In this document: positions 16,486 through 25,175 of the stretch, piece by piece
Layout of the letters: every line of letters starts with the position of its first letter
Position numbering within the stretch: position 1 is the stretch's first letter
Assembly: GCA_902775555.1 (NCBI GenBank)
Contig: CACYMQ010000021.1
Span: 1-37,332, forward strand
DNA length: 37,332 bases
From: an uncultured Lachnospiraceae bacterium
Lineage (GTDB): Bacteria > Bacillota > Clostridia > Lachnospirales > Lachnospiraceae
Direction: 5' to 3'
The notes under the pieces: model-generated
What the model was told of the DNA's origin: nothing
Seen by the model: only the letters and a program-made list of their open reading frames with translations
Database searches by the model: none
Program-made: the position numbers and the translations under genes

Positions 16486-17445
16486 ATGCGATTGAAACTG
16501 ATCACAAAAGACAACTCGAGGGATGTTGAGGATATGCTCCCGGATGTATTTACGGAAAGAGAAGATCTTCTCGGAGTGGCCTGCATAGATGAAACAGAGG
16601 AGGAAGATATCGTATTGGGGGCCTCGGTGGTTTTTCCGAATGAAGAGGAAGAGGTACTGGAGATCCAGTGGATGTACGTAGAACCGGAGCATCGCAGGAA
16701 GGGGGCAGGCTCCTGTATGCTGCGCGGGATCAGAGATATGGCGAAGGCTGCAGAACTGAGCCTTATTGATGTCTGCTTCTGGGGGGAGGATACCGAAGAA
16801 GAGGCGCCTGATACATGGTCCGTCGATCTTGCCATGGAAAATGACGACCGGTGGGATGGATCCGCGGACAGTCCGGAAATTGAGTATACCGAGGTGGGGA
16901 TACTGAAACAGTTTCTCCTGGATCAGGGATTCCTCACCAGGTCCGAATATCCGGTCTATTCCTTCCGGCTCTCGGATATGATCGATTCAGATTATGTCAG
17001 GGATCATCAGAAGAACAAAGATAACAAGGTCATGAAAGCCTATGAGGGAGTATCATGGGGGGATCTTCCGGCAAATATGAGAGAATCGGTAAGGGAGAAA
17101 GTGGTACAGGCAGGTTTTACCGACCTCACTTACCTTAGTTCCCCGGATATCAGTTTTGTCTGTGTCAAGGAAGGAGAGGTCGCAGGGTGCATTCTGGCAA
17201 CGGACGATCCGGCAGAACAAACCATCACGATCATGCTGTTCATCAATTTTACCCAGGACCCGGTCTGTTCCGCAAAGCTCATCGCTCTTGCCGGGGATCG
17301 GATACTGGGCAGGTATTCGGAGGATTACCGTGTATCATTTATCGCAATGAACGAGAATACCCTGAAACTTCTCAGTACGATACTGGATGGCGGGGACAGG
17401 GTACATCTCGATGGATATACGGTTCGGGGAATACTGGAAGCATAG
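16486..17445 (+). CDS. GNAT-family acetyltransferase, probably two-domain
   Basis: A 319-residue protein whose first 105 residues show the GNAT core: the strand IQWMYVEPEHRRKGAGS includes the acetyl-CoA loop (R-x-x-G-x-G-S). The second half (from about 175) may be a diverged second GNAT copy, as it has a strand-turn pattern but no clear acetyl-CoA loop. AAAGGAG before 16486 supports this start over a GTG at 16447. The substrate is unknown. The next gene follows after 12 bases. Confidence 0.78.
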   Translation: MRLKLITKDNSRDVEDMLPDVFTEREDLLGVACIDETEEEDIVLGASVVFPNEEEEVLEIQWMYVEPEHRRKGAGSCMLRGIRDMAKAAELSLIDVCFWGEDTEEEAPDTWSVDLAMENDDRWDGSADSPEIEYTEVGILKQFLLDQGFLTRSEYPVYSFRLSDMIDSDYVRDHQKNKDNKVMKAYEGVSWGDLPANMRESVREKVVQAGFTDLTYLSSPDISFVCVKEGEVAGCILATDDPAEQTITIMLFINFTQDPVCSAKLIALAGDRILGRYSEDYRVSFIAMNENTLKLLSTILDGGDRVHLDGYTVRGILEA

Positions 17446-17457
17446 GGAGGTGCGGTT

Positions 17458-19740
17458 ATGTCAGGATTTGATGAAAATGTCCGGGAATACAGAAAGAAGA
17501 AGCAGGATCTGATCAAAACCGAAAACAAGATGGAAATGGGTATAAAACGTACCGGTTTGCTTTCCAATGCTCCTGTGGAAAAGGAGAGAAAGAAGACAGA
17601 TTCCATAGATGCCTATAGGAAGATCCTTGCTGCCGATTTTGACACTGCAGAATGGATCGGTAAGGAGAAGTCCCTTCGAAAACACAGGAAGAATATAAAT
17701 TCGAATTACAAATCCCTGACCGGTCGTAAAACAGGACTCTCAGGCGATGAAAAGCTCCGGAGGAAGAAGGATTTTGAGCCCAGACGTGATCTTTCCCTGA
17801 AGGCTTCCGAGGCGCTGGGAGAATTCATCCGGGGGGCATCCGGTATGGACCCGGATCCTGAGGATGAGGGGCTGCTCAAAATGGCAGAGGAGATGGATCT
17901 GTCCCGGTTTGTATACGGAGGCGGATCCGGAGCGGCAGAGGATCTGAAAAACGATGAGGAATTTGTTTCGGGATTTGCGGAGCGGATGACGGCGCTTCAT
18001 CAGGCATCCCTGCTCTATAACAAGCTTATGCAGGGGAATATCGACAGCATGTCCCCCGCACTGCTGAGCAAGCTTTCGCAGATGAATGATATGCGGCAGG
18101 CGTACGAGGACCGGATCCGGATCATTTCTTCCCCATATTACGTGTCCTTGAGAGAAGTGGATTTTGATCAGAGCACGAAGGACAAACTGTGGACGGGTGA
18201 GGATGATGAAAAACGGAGTGAGAACCTGAAGGACTATGCGAAGTCCATGCTTCGCTGGCAGGAAAGCGGGAAGAAGCTTCTCTCCGTGAAGCAGGGAGCC
18301 GGGGAGGCTGCTCCGGCAGAGCAGGAAATCCATAATCAAAATGTTCTCATGGAAGGAAGAGTCTTCGTGAGCGATCAGGCCGTCGATAAGGTGATCGGTA
18401 AGATAAACGGGAAGACGAAAGAGGGCTTCGGGAAAATGGTCAACGGAGACCGTGACCAGGCCATGACCTATACCAGGGAGTGGGTATACCAGGATCTGAA
18501 AAAGAAAGCCGATCCGAAGAAGATGCTGCATGAAGTGGATCGGATGAAGGAACGGCTCAGAAAGGAGCTTGCGGAAGGGAATCCGGAGGAGACGAAAAGA
18601 AGGAGCATAACCAAGGTCGTGCAGCATCTTGAACGTGTGTCCAACGCCTTTGCCGCCAGGAAAATCTCTCCGGAGGCAATGCGGGTCTGGCTGGACCGGT
18701 GTCTTATGCACAAGCTGAATTATTCCGGAGAAATCTATCTGAACCTTGTCCACCAGGGAAAAACCAAGCTGGATGAGGAGAATTATTTCGATGAGGCAAA
18801 GAAGGTGATCGATCCGTATGTGCAGCAGATGAGCGGCGTGATCTTCGCCCAGTCCACGTTCCCGACAACCGGGGTTTATCAGAACAAGGCAGATCTCGCG
18901 GAGACGAAGGATCCTGCCATCCTGCGTTCGCGGCGCGGGTGCAAGAACGTTAAAGAACTGAGAATTAAAAAGCTGCATGAGTTTTCGGGTATGGGACATA
19001 TGTCGATCAATGACCAGGGGACTGACTTCATCCATATCAGCGGCAAGAATGCGGATTACAATGATATCACTGCCAGAGCATATGTGAGTGCAAAGCCGCA
19101 GTATAAGTCGCTTGTACTGCGCCTGTTCACGGAAACCGTAGCTGAATTCGAAAACAAGAATATGCGGGACGAGCTGTATTTTAAGATCTCCTCCGAAAAA
19201 AACAGGAGCAGGGGTTTTGCGGCAGACGATCTCACGATCTATCTGGGATCAAATGTTTCCATGGAAGAGAGAAAGCAGCTCCTGGACAAGTTTTACGAGA
19301 AGTGCAGTAAGGTGAGCACCGAAAAAGGAGAAAGTATCCTGGACGGAGACAATATGGTCATTGCAGGCTCCAAGTACAAGGACGGGATCGCTCTTGCGGG
19401 AGAACCGGATATCGCCACCCTGCTCAACCTGACATTCGCCAATGCCGATAAGAGATTCTTTTCAACCTTCAGCGATAGGGGAAGATTGGAAAAGATGCGG
19501 AATATGTCCTCTGACCAGATCAAGGAAAAGTACTCCTTCAATACATTTGTGGTAGCCATGCTTGTTCAGAGCACATTTGTTGCCGGGAAACGTCTCAAAA
19601 AGAAGCTTACGGATGAGATCGATGTCAATGATCCGAAGGTAAGGGAAGAGATAAAGAAGATATTCCGCGAGCTCTGTTTCCTGAACGGGATCAATCCGGA
19701 AAATATGGCGGATATCGACAATACGTCAGCCCTTGGCTGA
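17458..19740 (+). CDS. 760-residue protein of unknown function, faint HopA1-like region
   Basis: GGGAGGTG precedes the ATG at 17458. The N-terminal 330 residues are charged and helical with no signal peptide. Residues about 520-690 show motifs in the order seen in HopA1-type domains: AYVSAKPQ, a FKI strand, ADDLTIYLG (588 on), GIALAGEPD (643 on) and a FSTFSDRG segment. HopA1 was named from a plant-pathogen effector and related domains occur in class V lanthipeptide loci; whether this protein is truly homologous needs profile comparison. It lies 12 bases after the GNAT gene and 32 before the WYL regulator, forming one likely operon. No secretion signal or toxin-immunity pair is seen. Confidence 0.8.
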   Translation: MSGFDENVREYRKKKQDLIKTENKMEMGIKRTGLLSNAPVEKERKKTDSIDAYRKILAADFDTAEWIGKEKSLRKHRKNINSNYKSLTGRKTGLSGDEKLRRKKDFEPRRDLSLKASEALGEFIRGASGMDPDPEDEGLLKMAEEMDLSRFVYGGGSGAAEDLKNDEEFVSGFAERMTALHQASLLYNKLMQGNIDSMSPALLSKLSQMNDMRQAYEDRIRIISSPYYVSLREVDFDQSTKDKLWTGEDDEKRSENLKDYAKSMLRWQESGKKLLSVKQGAGEAAPAEQEIHNQNVLMEGRVFVSDQAVDKVIGKINGKTKEGFGKMVNGDRDQAMTYTREWVYQDLKKKADPKKMLHEVDRMKERLRKELAEGNPEETKRRSITKVVQHLERVSNAFAARKISPEAMRVWLDRCLMHKLNYSGEIYLNLVHQGKTKLDEENYFDEAKKVIDPYVQQMSGVIFAQSTFPTTGVYQNKADLAETKDPAILRSRRGCKNVKELRIKKLHEFSGMGHMSINDQGTDFIHISGKNADYNDITARAYVSAKPQYKSLVLRLFTETVAEFENKNMRDELYFKISSEKNRSRGFAADDLTIYLGSNVSMEERKQLLDKFYEKCSKVSTEKGESILDGDNMVIAGSKYKDGIALAGEPDIATLLNLTFANADKRFFSTFSDRGRLEKMRNMSSDQIKEKYSFNTFVVAMLVQSTFVAGKRLKKKLTDEIDVNDPKVREEIKKIFRELCFLNGINPENMADIDNTSALG

Positions 19741-19772
19741 TCCGGCTGAAAAAGAGATGAGGAGGGACGGTT

Positions 19773-20774
19773 GTGGGCAGAGGAAATAACCAGAAACTGA
19801 AACTGCTGTATCTTGCGAAGATCCTCCGGGAGGAAACGGACGATGAGCATTATCTCACGATGCCGGAGATCGTGTCGAAGCTGCACAGCTATGGAGTGGA
19901 CGCTAACCGGAAGAGCATTTATGATGATATTGAACAGCTGAATTCCTTTGGGATCGAGATCCTGTCGGAACGTATCGGACCGAGGACCTACTATCACGCG
20001 GGTGCCAGGGAGTTCGAAGTGGCGGAGCTGAAATTTCTGGTGGATGCGATCCAGTCCTCCAAATTCATCACCGTCCGTAAGACCAGGGAACTGATCGACA
20101 AACTGAAAGGCCTTAGCAGCCGTCATGCGGCCAAATATCTGGCCAGATCCGTCTTCGTGGCAGGACGAGTCAAGAATATGGATGAAAGTATTTACTATTC
20201 CATCGACGCGGTCCATTCCGCCATGAATGAGGGAGTGATGCTTCAGTTCCGGTATTTTCACTGGAATCTGCGGAAAGAGAAGGAATACCGGCATGAGGGG
20301 AGAACTTACCGGATCAGCCCCTGGGGACTGTGCTGGGATGATGAGAATTATTATATGATCGGCTATGACGGGGATGCCGGGAAGATCAAGTATTATCGTG
20401 TGGACAAGATGACGGATATCCGTTTGCTGGATGAAAAGAGGAAGGGATATTCCGAGTTTCAAAAGCAGGATAAGAGCCTTTACACCAGAAAACGGTTCCG
20501 TATGTTTGACGGTAAGGAGCAGGTGGTCACCTTAAAATGCAGGAACGCCCTGGCGAATGTAATGGTCGATCAGTTTGGGAAAGAGATCCGGATGGTACCG
20601 GCAGACGAGGAGCATTTTACCGTAAATGTGGACGTGGCTGTCAGCAATCAGTTTTACGGCTGGGTGCTCGCGCTGGGCGGGGATGCGGTCATTGAGAAGC
20701 CGGTAGAGGTGAAGGAGGAGATGGAGAAGCTCCTGAGAGGATATCTCGCCCGGACGGAAGAAAAAGAAAAATAA
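19773..20774 (+). CDS. HTH-WYL transcriptional regulator
   Basis: A 333-residue regulator: winged HTH at about 1-75 (PEIVSKLHSYGVDANRKSIY), and a WYL domain at about 145-230 with RTYRISPWGLCWDDENYYMI and a following DKMTDI segment. A C-terminal WCX-like region completes the usual length. It starts at GTG 19773 with GGAGGG six bases upstream. WYL domains are thought to sense nucleic acids or nucleotide ligands in DNA-damage and defence settings. It probably controls neighbours, and the 760-residue protein directly upstream is the obvious candidate. Confidence 0.9.
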   Translation: MGRGNNQKLKLLYLAKILREETDDEHYLTMPEIVSKLHSYGVDANRKSIYDDIEQLNSFGIEILSERIGPRTYYHAGAREFEVAELKFLVDAIQSSKFITVRKTRELIDKLKGLSSRHAAKYLARSVFVAGRVKNMDESIYYSIDAVHSAMNEGVMLQFRYFHWNLRKEKEYRHEGRTYRISPWGLCWDDENYYMIGYDGDAGKIKYYRVDKMTDIRLLDEKRKGYSEFQKQDKSLYTRKRFRMFDGKEQVVTLKCRNALANVMVDQFGKEIRMVPADEEHFTVNVDVAVSNQFYGWVLALGGDAVIEKPVEVKEEMEKLLRGYLARTEEKEK

Positions 20775-20789
20775 CAGGAGGGAAATGTT

Positions 20790-21131
20790 ATGCCGTTTAT
20801 CAATTCAAAAGTAACCGTTAAGATCAGTGATGAAAAGAAGGACAGTATCAAAGCGAAGCTGGCGCAGGCCGCACAGCTGATCGGAAAGCCCGAGAGCTAT
20901 CTTATGGTGGGCTTCGAGGATGAATACTGCCTCTATTTTGCAGGAGAAAAGCTGGAGAAGGGCGCATTTGTATCCGTGGATCTTCTCGGCTCACCGGATT
21001 CCGCCGCTTTCGAACGCATGACTGCGAAGATCTGCGAGATCTATGCAGAAGAACTCGGGATCCCCGGGAACCATATCTATGTAGAATATCAGACCACGAG
21101 AGACTGGGGATGGAACGGAAGAAACTTCTGA
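20790..21131 (+). CDS. MIF-family tautomerase
   Basis: A 113-residue protein matching the macrophage migration inhibitory factor family, which form trimers with phenylpyruvate/dopachrome tautomerase activity. The catalytic Pro2 is exposed after Met removal (MPFINSKVTV). The family segment GKPESYLMVGFE and the C-terminal DWGWNGRNF are present, and the length equals animal MIF (about 115). CAGGAGGG precedes the ATG and the gap to the WYL gene is 15 bases. There is no signal peptide, so release by lysis or a non-classical route would be required for a host effect. Confidence 0.88.
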   Translation: MPFINSKVTVKISDEKKDSIKAKLAQAAQLIGKPESYLMVGFEDEYCLYFAGEKLEKGAFVSVDLLGSPDSAAFERMTAKICEIYAEELGIPGNHIYVEYQTTRDWGWNGRNF

Positions 21132-21184
21132 TCCGGCAGGCATGGAAGAGACCTGCGGAGGAAGAGTGTCAGGGAGGATAGGAA

Positions 21185-21760
21185 ATGCATGTTGATATAG
21201 ACAGGATCCGTGAGGATGCAAGGCTGGTCTTCGATGAGATCCGTGAGAAAGCAAAGCTTCGGGAAGGTAGTCTTTTTCTGGTGGGCTGTTCCTCCAGTGA
21301 AATGATCGGTAACCGGATGGGAACCTCGGCAGACGGAGAGACGGATGCAGTGGTGGATGCGGTATATGAGGTGATCCGTGAAGGAGTTTCAGGATGCGGG
21401 GCGGATCTTCTGGTACAGTGCTGTGAACATCTGAACCGGGCGATTGTACTGGAACGAAACGTGATGGAAAGATTCGGGTTCGAACAGGTGAATGTGATCC
21501 CGCAGATCCACGCAGGCGGCGCATTTGCCGTGAAGCATTACGGGAGCCTTATGGATCCGGTGGTGGTGGAAAGCGTCTGTCAGCGGGCGGATGCAGGAAT
21601 GGACATCGGGGGAGTGATGATAGGAATGCATATCCATCCGGTGGTGGTTCCACTCAGGCTGGAGCATAAGAAGATCGGCGAGGCGATCGTACTTGCAGCC
21701 CGTCACCGGCCGAAGTATGTAGGGGGAGAAAGAGCGGTTTATGATCCGGAACTGGCATAG
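21185..21760 (+). CDS. UPF0340/TIGR01440 family protein (DUF436, YwlG-like)
   Basis: A 191-residue cytoplasmic protein with the features of this conserved Firmicutes family: the SSSEMIGNRMGT loop, an LLVQCCEHLNRA segment and a GGAFAVKHY segment near residue 112. Length is as usual. The biochemical role is not established. AGGGAGGATAGGAA precedes the ATG. It ends 84 bases before tyrS, which has its own promoter. Confidence 0.87.
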   Translation: MHVDIDRIREDARLVFDEIREKAKLREGSLFLVGCSSSEMIGNRMGTSADGETDAVVDAVYEVIREGVSGCGADLLVQCCEHLNRAIVLERNVMERFGFEQVNVIPQIHAGGAFAVKHYGSLMDPVVVESVCQRADAGMDIGGVMIGMHIHPVVVPLRLEHKKIGEAIVLAARHRPKYVGGERAVYDPELA

Positions 21761-21775
21761 AACGACTTTTTTCTC

Positions 21776-21804
21776 TTCAAAAAAAGACAGGGATATGTTA
21801 CAAT
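21776..21804 (+). promoter_or_regulatory. Promoter of tyrS
   Basis: TTCAAA (21776-21781), 17 bases, TACAAT (21799-21804) with an upstream TGT giving a TGn-extended -10. The leader to the ATG is only about 35 bases, so there is no room for the T-box often found before Firmicutes tRNA-synthetase genes. Confidence 0.6.
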
Positions 21805-21844
21805 CATTCGCTAGAGAATCAAAAGACAAAGGAGCAACAGGGAA

Positions 21845-23074
21845 ATGGGAGTTTATGAGGAACTGGTCGAGCGCGGGCTGATCGCGCAGACGACAGATGA
21901 GGACAAGATCCGCGAGCTGGTAAACAGCGGGAAGGCGGTTTTCTATATCGGATTTGATCCGACGGCAGATTCGCTGCACGTGGGACATTTCATGGCAATG
22001 TGCCTGATGAAACGTCTGCAGATGGCAGGCAATACCCCTATCGCACTGGTGGGCGGCGGAACTGCCATGATCGGCGATCCTACGGGACGCACCGATATGC
22101 GGACCATGATGACGACGGAGATCATCGATCATAACTGTGAATGCTTCAAGAAGCAGATGAGCCGTTTCATCGAGTTCGGCGAAGGCAAAGCCATGATGGT
22201 GAACAATGCCGACTGGCTGAGAGATCTGAATTATATCGAATTCATCCGCGACATCGGTTCCATGTTCAAGGTAAATAATATGCTGAGGGCAGAGTGCTAT
22301 AAGCAGAGGCTTGCCAGTGAGGACGGTCTGTCCTTCCTGGAGTTCAACTATATGCTCATGCAGAGCTACGATTTCCTGAAGCTGTATGAGGAGTATGGAT
22401 GCAATCTCGAGTTCGGCGGGGATGATCAGTGGTCCAACATGCTCGGAGGACGCGAGCTGATCCGCAGAAAGCTCGGGAAGGAAGACGCGCAGGCGATGAC
22501 CATCACCCTGCTTCTGAATTCGGAAGGCAAGAAGATGGGTAAGACTGCGAACGGAGCGGTATGGCTGGATCCGGAGAAGACGACGCCGTACGAGTTCTAT
22601 CAGTATTGGAGAAATGTGGATGACTCGGATGTCATCAACTGTATCAAGATGCTGACCTTCCTTCCGCTGGATGAGATCCATGCCATGGAAAGCTGGGAAG
22701 GTGCGGAGCTGAATAAGGCAAAGGAGATCCTGGCTTATCAGCTGACCGAACTGGTGCATGGAGAGGAAGAAGCGAAGAAGGCGGAGACCGCCGCAAAGTC
22801 CATCTTCGGAGGCGGCGGAACGGAAAATATGCCGGAGACTGCTCTGACGGATGAAGATTTCCGGGAAGACGGGACCGTCGATCTGATCGGCATCCTGGTG
22901 AAAGCCGGGCTTGTTGGAACACGCGGGGAAGGACGCCGGGCCATAGAGCAAAACGGCGTTGCCGTAAACGGAGAGAAGGTTACGGATGTGAAGGCGGCCT
23001 ACACAAAGGACGACTTTTCACAGGAATTCGTGGTCAGAAGAGGAAAGAAGAATTTCCGCAAGATCGTAATGTAG
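21845..23074 (+). CDS. tyrS: Tyrosyl-tRNA synthetase
   Basis: A 409-residue class I synthetase that charges tRNA-Tyr. The HIGH signature is HVGH within [11 protein letters not shown], the tyrosine pocket includes GFDPTADS and GGDDQWSN, and the KMSKS loop is KMGKT. A C-terminal S4 RNA-binding domain (about 345-409) has the [11 protein letters not shown] segment. The length is standard for TyrRS. The start at 21845 has only GGGAA nearby, but the N-terminus [19 protein letters not shown] aligns with family starts. A dispersed repeat follows the stop. Confidence 0.97.
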   Translation: MGVYEELVERGLIAQTTDEDKIRELVNSGKAVFYIGFDPTADSLHVGHFMAMCLMKRLQMAGNTPIALVGGGTAMIGDPTGRTDMRTMMTTEIIDHNCECFKKQMSRFIEFGEGKAMMVNNADWLRDLNYIEFIRDIGSMFKVNNMLRAECYKQRLASEDGLSFLEFNYMLMQSYDFLKLYEEYGCNLEFGGDDQWSNMLGGRELIRRKLGKEDAQAMTITLLLNSEGKKMGKTANGAVWLDPEKTTPYEFYQYWRNVDDSDVINCIKMLTFLPLDEIHAMESWEGAELNKAKEILAYQLTELVHGEEEAKKAETAAKSIFGGGGTENMPETALTDEDFREDGTVDLIGILVKAGLVGTRGEGRRAIEQNGVAVNGEKVTDVKAAYTKDDFSQEFVVRRGKKNFRKIVM

Positions 23075-23079
23075 TCAGG

Positions 23080-23153
23080 ACCATTCTGAGCGGTACAGTG
23101 TCATTCTGAGCGAAGCAGTACAGTGTCATTCTGAGCGAAGCGAAGAATCTTAG
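23080..23153 (+). repeat. Dispersed TGTCATTCTGAGCGAAG repeat, three partial units
   Basis: Three truncated units lie between tyrS and the next gene: CATTCTGAGCG at 23082, TCATTCTGAGCGAAG at 23101 and the complete TCATTCTGAGCGAAGCGAAGAATCTTAG at 23126. It ends 20 bases before the downstream ATG. It is the TTC version of the repeat whose TCC version lies at 12203 and 35507. Confidence 0.85.
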
Positions 23154-23172
23154 TTTTACGGGGGAACATCGG

Positions 23173-24327
23173 ATGCTTGAGAGTCTGAAAGAGGATGTAA
23201 TAAAGAAGATCAACCAGATCCGCGGGATCGAGGAGGAACCGGAGGAGGAGCCCATTCCGGATTTTGTTCTGGATCAGAATATGGGGAAATGTTATGTTCT
23301 GCTCATCGACAAGAAGGGTGAGGATCTGATCGCGTTCAAGAAACTGTGCGACCGGGTCGGCTGTATCACTACGGTATCACATACCGGTATGGCATGCATG
23401 GAACGGGTGCTGAAGGATAAGTATGATCTGATCTTCATAGCAAAGGATCTTCCTTTGATGGACGGGATCCAGACCCTTCGGAATCTGAGATCCACCAAGG
23501 AGAGCAAGTGCCATGACTCCAGGGTATATGCGCTTCTTGCACCGGAAGATCCGGCCACGGAGGAGGAAATGGTTAAGGAGGGCTTCAAGGGCGTGCTTCG
23601 CGTGCCTGTGGATGAAGCGCTGTTTTGTAAGATCCTGATGGATAATGTCAGTCCGAAGACGCTGCCGCAGGATCCCCGCCTGATCAGTCAGATCGAGGAA
23701 AAGGCGAAAGCCGCATATGCACTGCAGCCCTGCGGTATCACATTTACCGAAGGCCTGAAGGCCAGTGATGGAGATATGGAGCTGTACCGGCAGGAGCTGA
23801 ATAAGTTCTGTGATATGTATGAGGAGTATCGCGGAAAACTTTCGCTGGCGCTTTTTGCCAAGGACGTGGATGCCTATATGAACGGGACCAGGGAGGTCCG
23901 GGAGAAGGCCAAACTGATCGGGGCCAGATATCTGGCGGATCTTTTTGATGATCATGTCAATATGAGCAAGGATGACAGCCTGGATGTGGCGGAAGCGATC
24001 TGGGGGAAAGCCCTGATCGCCTGGGAAAGGGTGGTCCATGGGATCGCCATGTATCTGGGCAGAAATATCGAGCTTGTGGCAACCCAGTCCGGGAAGCTTC
24101 GGACGAACGGGATCCGGCTTCATTGGGCGGATGTACGGTCTATGGCCGAGGATATCCTGGATCTTCTGAATGAGAACGAGATCGAGGATGCGGTAGCCAG
24201 CATGGACCGGCTGATGATCTATGATATGTCCGAAACCTCCAGGCTGAAGCTGCTGAAGCCCAGCCGGGCTTTGGACAGGGGAGAGATCCAGGAGGCGAAA
24301 GAGGCGCTTCAGATCATGCTTTCCTGA
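23173..24327 (+). CDS. Pseudo-receiver plus HPt-like protein lacking both phospho-sites
   Basis: A 384-residue protein. After an acidic leader (about 1-35), residues about 38-155 have the receiver pattern, but at the phospho-acceptor the normal Asp is Ala90 (IFIAKDLPLMDG; D92 is shifted). Residues about 185-285 resemble an HPt four-helix bundle (FTEGLKASDGDMELYRQEL), yet Arg occupies the position of the active His before KAKLIGA. The remaining 100 residues are helical and unrecognised. Both changes suggest a non-phosphorylated protein-binding module. The ATG at 23173 is preceded by GGGGGAAC and the dispersed repeat. A hairpin terminator follows. Confidence 0.75.
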   Translation: MLESLKEDVIKKINQIRGIEEEPEEEPIPDFVLDQNMGKCYVLLIDKKGEDLIAFKKLCDRVGCITTVSHTGMACMERVLKDKYDLIFIAKDLPLMDGIQTLRNLRSTKESKCHDSRVYALLAPEDPATEEEMVKEGFKGVLRVPVDEALFCKILMDNVSPKTLPQDPRLISQIEEKAKAAYALQPCGITFTEGLKASDGDMELYRQELNKFCDMYEEYRGKLSLALFAKDVDAYMNGTREVREKAKLIGARYLADLFDDHVNMSKDDSLDVAEAIWGKALIAWERVVHGIAMYLGRNIELVATQSGKLRTNGIRLHWADVRSMAEDILDLLNENEIEDAVASMDRLMIYDMSETSRLKLLKPSRALDRGEIQEAKEALQIMLS

Positions 24328-24360
24328 TCGAAGGGACAAACTATACGGAATGCGATGTAA

Positions 24361-24398
24361 AAGAGACCTGCCTGTCTTCGGGCAGATCTCTTTTTTTG
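24361..24398. terminator. Bidirectional terminator between convergent genes
   Basis: AGAGA-C-CTGCC pairs with GGCAG-A-TCTCT, with TGTCTTC in the loop and seven Ts on the plus strand. AAAA on the left gives a short T run for the minus strand. It serves the pseudo-receiver gene and probably the convergent XRE gene. Confidence 0.85.
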
Positions 24399-24415
24399 GT
24401 GCAGTCCCGCAGCGC

Positions 24416-24970
24416 CTAGGGGGTGCTGCCGTTTTCTTTTCCGGGCTTTTCCTTTTTCGGGACGGGTTTCTCTGCATTCGGACCGCTTTCGGATCCCTCC
24501 TTTGTATTCTTCCCATAGGTACTTCCGGGTTCGGCTACAAGGGAACTGCTTTCCTTCTTCAACATTGCCAGGGCTTCTTCTCCGGTGTAGGTGTGCAGGA
24601 CGGTAGGGCGTGTCCGTGTATTTCTCTTTTTCTTTCCTTCCGGACGGGCGGTTCCCGGGGAATGCTTCATTTCCGAGATCCCTTCCATATCCTGTTCCAG
24701 TGTCAGTTTCTTCTTCGTGTACTTTCGAAATGCCTCCTGTTCATCCAGATACTCCTGTGGCAGGCAGTGGCGGATATAATCCATAAGGTCTACACCATAA
24801 ATATAGGACAGGATCGCCAGCTGCTCCGGGGACGGCCGCGCCCTGCCGGTCTCGAGATTGCTGTAGGTCTGTCTGGATACATGAAGGACCAGCGCCATTT
24901 CCTTCTGAAGAAGATTGTTGGATTCCCGGAGGCTGCGAAGCAGGTCTCCCCAGAAAATGATCGGATACAT
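24416..24970 (-). CDS. XRE-family helix-turn-helix protein with disordered tail
   Basis: A 184-residue protein. Residues about 8-63 form a Cro/CI-type HTH (LRESNNLLQKEMALVLHVSR followed by QTYSNLETGRARPSPEQL). Residues 64-115 are helical. From 115 the chain is Lys/Glu/Pro/Gly/Ser-rich and probably unstructured. GGAGG stands seven bases before the ATG. It is divergent to thyA across 205 bases and may act on that region. Its own target is unknown. Confidence 0.85.
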   Translation of the reverse strand: MYPIIFWGDLLRSLRESNNLLQKEMALVLHVSRQTYSNLETGRARPSPEQLAILSYIYGVDLMDYIRHCLPQEYLDEQEAFRKYTKKKLTLEQDMEGISEMKHSPGTARPEGKKKRNTRTRPTVLHTYTGEEALAMLKKESSSLVAEPGSTYGKNTKEGSESGPNAEKPVPKKEKPGKENGSTP

Positions 24971-25002
24971 AGTTTTTCCTCCTTTTTTTCGTGATTAAAT
25001 AG

Positions 25003-25032
25003 TTCGCATAGTTACGAAAAATATGATACTAT
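25003..25032 (+). promoter_or_regulatory. Candidate thyA-folA promoter with overlapping dyad
   Basis: TTCGCA (25003-25008), 18 bases, TACTAT (25027-25032), with TGA before the -10 as an extended element. TTCG and CGAA flank the segment 25003-25018, a possible dyad for the divergent XRE regulator. The leader would be about 140 bases; I see no riboswitch in it. Confidence 0.4.
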
Positions 25033-25175
25033 ATCTAGCGGGGCAAAGATTCTTTTCGGTCCCGTCACCCTTTTTACACGTCCCGGGAAAGAAATAAAGG
25101 TTTATTCTGTCCCCGGACGATCCTTCGGCCGTAATAAGTGCCGTTTGGGACGCAAAATGAGAAGAGGAGCAGAAA

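Noticed and set aside
17740-19035. A 431-codon minus-strand frame inside the 760-residue gene
   Set aside because: It lacks a ribosome site, and codon pattern favours the plus strand.
21389-22951. A 520-codon minus-strand frame opposite tyrS
   Set aside because: It is an antisense shadow of a conserved gene with no support of its own.
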